From assembly GCF_041734735.1 (NCBI RefSeq), contig NC_134883.1:15997747-16061746 (forward strand): a stretch of 64,000 bases of DNA. Reading direction: 5' to 3'. Under the pieces are notes generated by a model. The model was given only the letters and a program-made list of their open reading frames with translations. It made no database searches and was not told where the DNA came from. A program made the translations under genes and the position numbers. Source of the DNA: Babylonia areolata. Lineage: Eukaryota; Mollusca; Gastropoda; Neogastropoda; Buccinidae. Below are positions 57,569 to 64,000 of the stretch, one piece after another (the stretch's first letter is position 1; each line of letters begins with the position of its first letter).

Positions 57569-59193
57569 GAAATTAATCTCCAATCACTGACATTGTTGTT
57601 GGCGTCCGTCTGTCTTGGGAGACAATGGAACTCTGTGCCTAGTTCGGTCAAGTTGTTGATTTGCCACGGCTGCTGTTGCTGTACAGTCCAATTCTGGATC
57701 AGCAGGTTCTGTTGCAGTTGCCGCAGGCGAAAATCGCACCTGGCTCAGAGGGTACAGATTCTGCCCTCTGCTGTCTGCGCTCTTTCCCATGTTCCCAGTG
57801 CTGTTCTCTCTTCTAACTCCTCTGGACGCATGCCTTTACAGTCCTTCCCCAGCTGTTACGGTCTTCAGCCACCACCTCCCAACCTGCTGGGTTGATGTCA
57901 CCTGCCCTCATGTCTCATTTGCAGACATCCCTGTAGCGTAGGACAGGTCTTCCTGCAGGTTTGGAACCAGTGGTGAGCTCGCCATAAAGGATATCCTTGG
58001 GGATTCGCCCGTCATCCATTCGCCTGACATGGCCAAGCCACCGCAGACAGTGCCGGGTTAGGAGTGCAAACATGCTGGAGATGCCTGCCTGATCAAGGAT
58101 TTTCTTGTTTGGTACAAGGTCTTGCCACATGATGCCCAGAATTCTCCTGAGGTTGCGCAGGTGAATGGAGTTGAGTCTCCGTTCTTGTGTGGGAGCATAG
58201 ATGCACAAGAGGTTCACTTGACCAGAGGAGGTTGACAGGCAGAAGGCAAGGATGCGGGCTTTGCCACTGTATGGCGGTTCCACAGAGGACAGTAGGGAGT
58301 TCCTCACAGCGAATCCAATGCCATGCAGTCTTGGCTCTTCAAGTTCCTTGCCATGCCAGAAGAACATGTAGTTCTGTTCCCTGAGGCTGCCGCTTAAGGG
58401 AAGTCTTGTTTCCTGTAGTGCAGTAATGTCGATGTTGAACCTTGTGAGCTCACGATTGATGATGACTGTTTTCCTGGAATCATCGACTTTTTGCAGGTCA
58501 TTTGAGAGGTCAGGACACATTGTCCTGACATTCCAGCTTGCTAAACGTAAGATGGATAGTTTTTTGTTTCTGTTTTTGCCTCGTGCAGGGTTACAGTCTG
58601 CTTATCAGTTTTTTCCCTAGCTCCAAACACCCACTGAAGCAGGCAGACTGGTGAGACAGCACCTTATTGGCTGGGGGCTGCCCAGCTTGGAGCGGGCGGT
58701 AGCTGACCATTGGGACTACGATGGTCCCTCCCACTGTCGGAGGCAGCCCGTAGCGCCTGGACCTACGCCAATCGGTCCTAGCTTATAACACGTAACTGCT
58801 GCCTCCCGTGTTGTTTCTGTTACTGGGGACAGCGGCACTGAAGTGACCTCTGCAGGGCGTGAACCTGGGTGAAGTTTATGGAGATCCTGGGTTGCCCAGT
58901 CTTCAGAATCCCCCTCTCGGCCTCACCGATGTAGTCCGAAGGAACGCAGAGCAATACATGCGGCACCAGCTTGGCTGCAGGAGCTGCTGGAAGAAAGTCA
59001 GTGCAACGTCCAACCGCCTTAGGGGCTCCAACTCCAGATTTTTCCCCAGGGTTTACTCCCGAAGCCTTTCCCGTGACCGGGTATGCCGCAAGGCAGTGGA
59101 AGTTTGGAGTTAGGGTTTTCCTTCCCCTAGATGGACTGCCTTCCCAGGCTGACGAGCTCTATCTACCCGAAATTAATCTCCAATCACTGACAT
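57569..59193 (-). mobile_element. LINE copy lacking its reverse transcriptase, with 25-bp target duplication
   Basis: A 25-bp perfect direct repeat (starting GAAATTAATCTCCAATCACT) occurs at 57569-57593 and 59169-59193 and brackets 1575 bp. On the minus strand a 201-codon frame (58520-57918) starts in an APE-type endonuclease (FNIDITALQETRLPLSG; LLCIYAPTQ). At about 58183 it jumps straight to the ORF's C-terminal part (RNLRRILGIMWQDL, LRWLGHVRRMDDGRIPKDI, GRPVLRYRDVCK). The rest of the endonuclease and all of the reverse transcriptase are absent without loss of frame. A TGA follows RDVCK where relatives continue RDL, and a cysteine-rich CGNCNRTC segment is still readable further on. The 5' region is 58521-59168 and the 3' end, at 57594, is CAACAACA. 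Confidence 0.88.
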
Positions 59194-60410
59194 ACATGTG
59201 TACTATTTTATTGCAGAGTGGCTTATTTTATGACTGCTACAACAAACTTTGATAATACCAGAAATACAGACAATTCATCATTGTGAGATGAATTATTCCT
59301 TCTGCAAACACTTGTATATGAATTTTTGTTACAGATATTTACAATGATCTAGATCAGCGCCGTATTGAAACATTTCTGATGTGACTACAAATAATATCAA
59401 TATTTAAACTAACTTGCTTCTGTACGCTATGAACCACTTTCTACAAGAATTCATTGAATCCTGTTAAGTCATGCAGATCATTACAAAAATTTTAAAATTT
59501 GCCATTGTTTATGTAAATTTCTCCTTTTTTTCCAATAGCATTTATGGGACTGTGCTGTAACATAAAAAAAAACACCCCAATATTGATTATATGAACTAAA
59601 CTGTAAATTGGTATGTTACTTTTTGAAGTATTTCACAGCATACCAGACAATTCAAAGTAGTATATGTTTTGAATTATAATATGTGTGTGTGTGTGTATGG
59701 AGAGAGATTTTTAAGGATTAAAAAAAATTAATAATACAATTGACTGTAAAAATCAGTATCTTTAATTTGGCTTGTTATTTCATTTTGATAATGAAGCTGT
59801 ACTTTCACATATGATGCGATTGTTGTTTTATGTATATTCATGTATGATTAATGTTTATTCATTTTTATAAATCTTTATGACTGTAATTCAGTCAGTTCAG
59901 TTACAGTCAGTTTAATTTCTTTCAGTTATCAAAGTGTGCAGGCTGATCCATTTATGCTGCAACATGAAGAAAAAAAAAGTGAAAAAGACAGAAGCCTGGC
60001 AATATTTGATCAAACAAATCTAAAGTTCCATAATGAGGGTCATATCCACAAATTTCACATCTGTTCAGTAAAATTGGTACAGTCATCTTATCAAATATAT
60101 TATATCTAAGATACAGTTTATAAAACAGTTTTTCAATATTCAATGTTTTACACACATGCGCATGGACACATACACACACACACACACACACACAAGCACA
60201 CACTGAAATGTTACTAAGTTGTGTAGACACCATATGGATGGTGACAGCATGAAGCACATGAGTTGTAATTTGTCATCATCAAAAGATAATGCCTTCCTTT
60301 CTCAGTCAGCCCTTGTCAGCGTGAAATCGGATAATAATGGGGGATAGTATCTCGATACAAGTGTCGGAATCAGCTATCGGAGTACTGCACTGACGAGCGC
60401 AGACACGACA
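59194..60410. other. AT-rich intergenic stretch
   Basis: Nothing recognisable apart from a short GT run at about 59683-59696 and a CA run at about 60173-60195. Confidence 0.5.
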
Positions 60411-60573
60411 GTGCTGACAGTGGTGCTGTGGCACAGGCCCCACACGCCTTCATCACCACCCCTCTTTCTCTGTGTCGCTCTCCCATCACCACCCCAAAGT
60501 TCTCTTCCTCTTTCCCTCTTCGCCGAGTTTTGTGTCAAACCTCCCGGAAGGCTCAGTCCCAATTTTGTTGATC
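60411..60573 (+). promoter_or_regulatory. Likely PRMT6 5' UTR and promoter-proximal region
   Basis: G+C content rises sharply upstream of the ATG at 60574, with CT-rich patches (TCCTCTTTCCCTCTTCGCC) that resemble a pyrimidine-rich transcription start. No TATA box is evident. This is inferred from position and composition only. Confidence 0.35.
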
Positions 60574-62526
60574 ATGGATACCGGGGGTGCATCCGTCATT
60601 GTTCCGTATGTTTATTGTATTGTGTTTGTTGTGTTTGTTAATGCTTTGCTCAGGGATTTTTTTTTTTTTTTTTTTTACACGGAAAAGAAAGAGCAGTAAA
60701 GCATCCTAAATTTCTGGAGCTGAATTTTGGCTTCTAAAGTGGGACGGAATGAACGGTAACGTCGCAGTTTAGCATCCTAAATTCCTGGAGCTGGTAAGGA
60801 GGGGTACATGGTTAACTACTAGAGCAGCGGCTGGCAGTAGGGATACTTTAATGTAATTGTTTGAACTCATTATGTTCTGTTAACCATTCAGTCCATCCTC
60901 CCCACGGCCTGTGGGTGTTCGTCCGTGTGAGTGGGAAGTGCGGGAAGCCGGGGGGTACACGTGTGTACGTGTGTTTATATGTCCGTGTTGTGTCACGGTG
61001 TGAATGTGTCTGTGGATGACTGTTTCAGATCTCTAATTCCTTCAGTTGTAATTATCTTTTTCGCCCTCTCAATGCCTCTCTCCACGGACTTATAAATATC
61101 GCAAGTCCGTGCCTATCTCGCTCTCAGTTTGTCTGTCTAGCGCGCACGCATGAGTATCGTCTGTCATGCACACCAGAGTTGCCATACCACGTGATCACAA
61201 TCGGGCTGCCAGTGCACGTGCTGTAGGTGAGGAGAGGTGGCTGAGTGCCAGACGAGTTATTCCTTGTTGTTTTCTTTTCCTGCTTACCGTGCTTTCTCCT
61301 CTGCCAGACACACCTCTTCCAACGTCAGTTTTGTGCACAGCACCGCAGAACTGATTGATGAAAAGCTAAGGGAAAGATGGAACTGCGTGTCGACTTCACC
61401 GTCTGTGGATGTGACGTCCACCATGCAGTTTTGCTTGCAAGAAACGGTCCTTGGTCTGCTGAAATTTGCTTTCGTTTTGTGAATTATCCGTTCAGTATGG
61501 AATTTATTTGGAGAAAATTGGTACACTGACTCAAGTCCTGCTATTTCTGGAACCAGAAAACAAGTTTCAATAAAATTCAAACGAAACTCACTCAAAAAAA
61601 CAAAGTAAGCCTTTGTGAAGCAAGCCGTAAAATACACAACAACATTGAGCAGAATTTCGAGAAGACGAATATGTACTCTTATGTGTCGTGTGTCAAAGAC
61701 AAAGACTGTAATTCCAGTGAAAATAGACATCCAAAGTTCTCCACCCTTACTGTTGAGAGGAGGGAACAGAGAGGGGTATATGAAGTGAGGAAAAATGTTG
61801 TCTCTCGGGAGGTCCGAGGCCAGTGGCTTCTGTGCAGTGCTATTGTAAGCATCTGTGGTACATTTCCTCTGTTTCCTACGTCTGTGTAAGAAAATTGAAA
61901 ACTACTCACCATGTTGTTCATGGCAGTGCTGCTTCTGGCGCCTTATTGTCCTCCTTTTTGTCTTCCACACACCTGTGTGCTGCTTCAATGGCCTACTATG
62001 TTTTATTATCAAATAAATTTGGTTTGCAGATTACTTTTTGTCTTTCCTCAGGATAAGGCTGACCACTGATGCTGGTGATGGAAGCACTCTTGAACAACAA
62101 CAAGAAGAGCAACAGCAACAACTACAACACGAGCAACAACAACTACAACAACAACAGCTGCCTGCAGATGAAGGCACTAACAGTTCATCAGTTCTCTCAT
62201 GCGAAGTCGGGGACGCTGATGTTAATTATTTCAAGTAAGTGTATATGTCAGTGTATGTGTGTGTGTGTGTGTGTATGTGTGTCACTATATGTGTGTGTGT
62301 GTGTGTCACTGTGTGTGTGTGTTTGTGTGAGAGAGTATGTGTGTGTGTGTCACTGTGTGTGTGAGTGTGTTTGAGAGAGAGAGAGTGTGTGTGTGTACCT
62401 TGATATATCTAGATGTGTATGTGGACCTTGTTACTTTGACATCTTTTAGGCTAATGTGTTTCTTTCTGCACACAAATTGTCAATAGTATCCCGCTTTACA
62501 GGTAAAACAGAATTGATGTGGTTTAT

Positions 62527-62568
<42 letters not shown>

Positions 62569-62810
62569 CATTAAGTGACATAGAGCATTCAGCATTCATA
62601 AAATTTTCACAAACATGTGTGAATTATATGTGTTTAATTTATCTGTGTGTGTATGTACACTTGAGTGTGTGAATGTTTGTGTGTGTGTGTGTGCATTTAT
62701 GTATGTGTATGTATGTGCATATGTGTGTGTGTGTGTGTGAACAGAAGCTACAGTTCAATCCATGTCCATGAAGAGATGCTGGCGGATACCATCAGGACCA
62801 ACGCTTACAG
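60574..62810 (+). CDS. PRMT6: PRMT6-like protein arginine N-methyltransferase, first three exons (partial)
   Basis: Type I methyltransferases of this family transfer methyl groups from S-adenosylmethionine to arginines in histones and other proteins. Exons: 60574-60605 (MDTGGASVIVP), 62052-62234 and 62745-62810; donors GTATGT, GTAAGT and GTAATC; phases 2, 2, 2 join without a stop. Exon 2 encodes a glutamine-rich segment (about residues 25-46, CAA/CAG) and DADVNYFK. Exon 3 encodes SYSSIHVHEEMLADTIRTN + AYR, the opening of the PRMT catalytic core (the 'YF-SY...HEEML-D--R---YR' signature). ADTIRTNAYR is closest to PRMT6 (zebrafish ADTVRTNTYR) among PRMTs I know. The SAM-binding motif (VLDVGxGTG) should lie in the next exon, which I cannot find before 64000. 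Exon 1 is the least certain part. Confidence 0.72.
60606..62051. other. PRMT6-like intron 1
   Basis: A T run lies at about 60658-60677. A direct repeat AGCATCCTAAATTTCTGGAG / AGCATCCTAAATTCCTGGAG occurs at about 60700 and 60770, the second copy ending in CTGGTAAGG, a donor-like site. Otherwise nothing is recognised. Confidence 0.45.
62240..62742. repeat. GT microsatellites in PRMT6-like intron 2
   Basis: GT tracts at about 62250-62395, 62531-62568 and 62642-62740. The last abuts the exon 3 acceptor (GTGAACAG, AG at 62743-62744), which therefore has a GT repeat in place of a pyrimidine tract. Confidence 0.9.
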
Positions 62811-63110
62811 GTAATCTTGTATGTACATGTAGTCCAGGCCTTGAAGTTAGCTGTCTGTTCTGTGTGTACAGTTTGTTTTTGACTCATAGCTGCTGCTGTT
62901 TTCTAATTCTTTTATTTGTGTTGTTTTCTAATTCCATTTTCCAATGGTGCTAAATTCATTTTGCGAAGTATGTTCTCCTGTCGTATGATTAACAGTTATA
63001 TTTTTAGGGTTCTGGTAACTCATAACATTGCAGCCCTGATGCTTTCAGACAAGAATGGATGGACTGCATGGTTATCAAACCTGTCCCCGTGATGTTTCTG
63101 GAACGAATAC
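62811..63110 (+). other. Start of PRMT6-like intron 3
   Basis: Begins with GTAATC. No PRMT-like exon is found. A possible acceptor at TTTTTAG (about 63007) is followed by sequence with no family resemblance. Confidence 0.45.
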
Positions 63111-63112
63111 AG

Positions 63113-63765
63113 GAAGTTTCAGTTTCTCAAGGAGGCATCACTGTGTATGGACAAATCTATATACACTACACCACATCTGTTAGGCAGATGCTTGACAGCA
63201 GCATAACCCAACACCCTTGTCAGGCCTTGATTATATGCATATATACATATATAGAGAGAGATACGGATACGGATAGTTTATTCAATAAAGGCCATGGCCC
63301 CTCATGAAGGGGGTACAGTGAATCAACATTCAAAATCAAAACCTTACAAATTACAGAAGTGAATGATAAACTGCAAATGATAATCCACAAATTGGATAAC
63401 GCACAACTAATAATAATTAACTAGATAATACACTGCGAAACGTAAAAGAATTAAAAAGTAAGTAATTGCTTCTGTATATATATATATAGAGAGAGAGAGA
63501 CAGAGCGAGAGATTTGTGTAGTTATCAGAATGGATTTCTTTTACATAATTTTGCCAGAGGACAACACTCTTGTTACCATTGGTTCTTTTTCAGTGTGCCA
63601 AGTGTGTGCTGTTTTATTGTCTCATTCGAATGAGTAGACACTCAGTTTGATTTACCTGTCAAACTTGGGGAAAAAGGGTGAGAGCAGGATTCAAACCCAG
63701 GCCTTGACAGACACTGTATTGGCAGATATAACCGTTCTGCCACTTCGCTCCTGGAAAAGCATGAA
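63113..63765 (-). mobile_element. SINE family A, interrupted by another retroelement
   Basis: On the minus strand the head and core lie at about 63510-63765 (GAACGGTTATATCTGCCAAT, decayed B box GGTTTGAATCC, core CATTCGAATGAGACAATAAA). The tail lies at about 63113-63232 (CAAGGCCTGACAAGGGTGTT, GATGTGGTGTAGTGTATATA, CTCCTTGAGAAACTGAAACT). About 270 bp of unrelated sequence separate core and tail. Confidence 0.82.
63236..63508 (-). mobile_element. Retroelement 3' end with hexamer tail, inserted in a SINE
   Basis: On the minus strand it ends TGAGGGGCCATGGCCTTTAT, then TGAATAAACTATCCGTATCC, a short ATCCGT hexamer tail, and GA/TA microsatellite on both sides. A similar end (AGGCCATGGCCCCTTAGTGA on the plus strand) lies at about 33037-33062. 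It falls between the core and tail of a family A SINE. Confidence 0.6.
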
Positions 63766-64000
63766 ATAATGTAGAATCTGCTACAAGGAAGAGTTGTCTC
63801 CTTGTCTCGGCCCAGAAATCTTGTTGATTCTGACCAGAAGATGTGTCTGTCTTTTTATGTGTGTACAGTGTAGCAATGCAGATTCATTGAGAAAGTGCAG
63901 CATTAGAGTGACCACCAGAACCCCTAAGAATTGTGGTAAAAAGGTCGGTTGGACTTCCAAGATTTTTTTAACTTACCAGAACCCCTGATTGTGTTATGAC

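Noticed and set aside
57593-57895. Plus-strand 100-codon frame at the LINE 3' end
   Set aside because: It is the reverse complement of the LINE C-terminal region, including the CGNCNRTC segment, and not a separate gene.
63001-63070. Possible next PRMT exon after TTTTTAG
   Set aside because: The translation (VLVTHNIAALMLSDKNGW) lacks the expected N-x-K-VLDVG pattern and soon meets the SINE tail.

Overview
This is eukaryotic nuclear DNA from an animal, most likely a mollusc and probably a gastropod (inference). The signs are spliced genes with GT-AG introns, animal-type proteins, heavy CA/GT, CT and TA microsatellites, tRNA-derived SINEs, non-LTR retrotransposon fragments, and very abundant minisatellites. 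I see no bacterial operon, CRISPR array or virus-like element.

Three host genes can be read. (1) A complete ALDH1L gene (10-formyltetrahydrofolate dehydrogenase, + strand) has 22 coding exons between 4443 and 40748. They sum to exactly 901 codons plus a stop, against 902 residues in human ALDH1L1, and every exon phase matches. Its 3' UTR appears to contain one intron and to end near 43.9 kb. (2) A complete PSMD6 gene (26S proteasome lid subunit Rpn7, - strand) has 8 coding exons from 54658 down to 48910, giving 389 codons, the human length. It converges on ALDH1L. (3) The first three coding exons of a PRMT6-like arginine methyltransferase with a glutamine-rich N-terminus (+ strand) run from 60574 to 62810, and the rest lies beyond the window. 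ALDH1L is a folate-pathway enzyme and PSMD6 a proteasome part. I see no functional link between the neighbours.

The striking feature is the ALDH1L introns. Many carry a tandem array whose repeat unit contains the splice site of the adjacent exon, often with the first bases of the exon itself. Examples are four copies of the acceptor plus start codon at exon 1 (57 bp, in frame), seven acceptors at exon 2 (85 bp), truncated copies of the start of exon 3, a dozen or more copies of the exon 12 acceptor, and five of the exon 17 acceptor. Another array carries about 40 consensus donor motifs before exon 21. PSMD6, only 8 kb away, has almost none of this.

Mobile elements: at least three tRNA-derived SINE families (called A, B and D here), two of which share a central core but have different tails; nested SINE insertions at 18.1-18.9 kb and 63.1-63.8 kb; a 1.4 kb TTAA-flanked, piggyBac-like element that split a minisatellite at 13.3-14.7 kb; 3' LINE fragments at 27.1 and 34.6 kb; and a 1.6 kb LINE copy at 57.6-59.2 kb that lacks its reverse transcriptase and lies between 25-bp direct repeats. 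All coordinates were read by eye, and the edges of arrays and old repeats are approximate.
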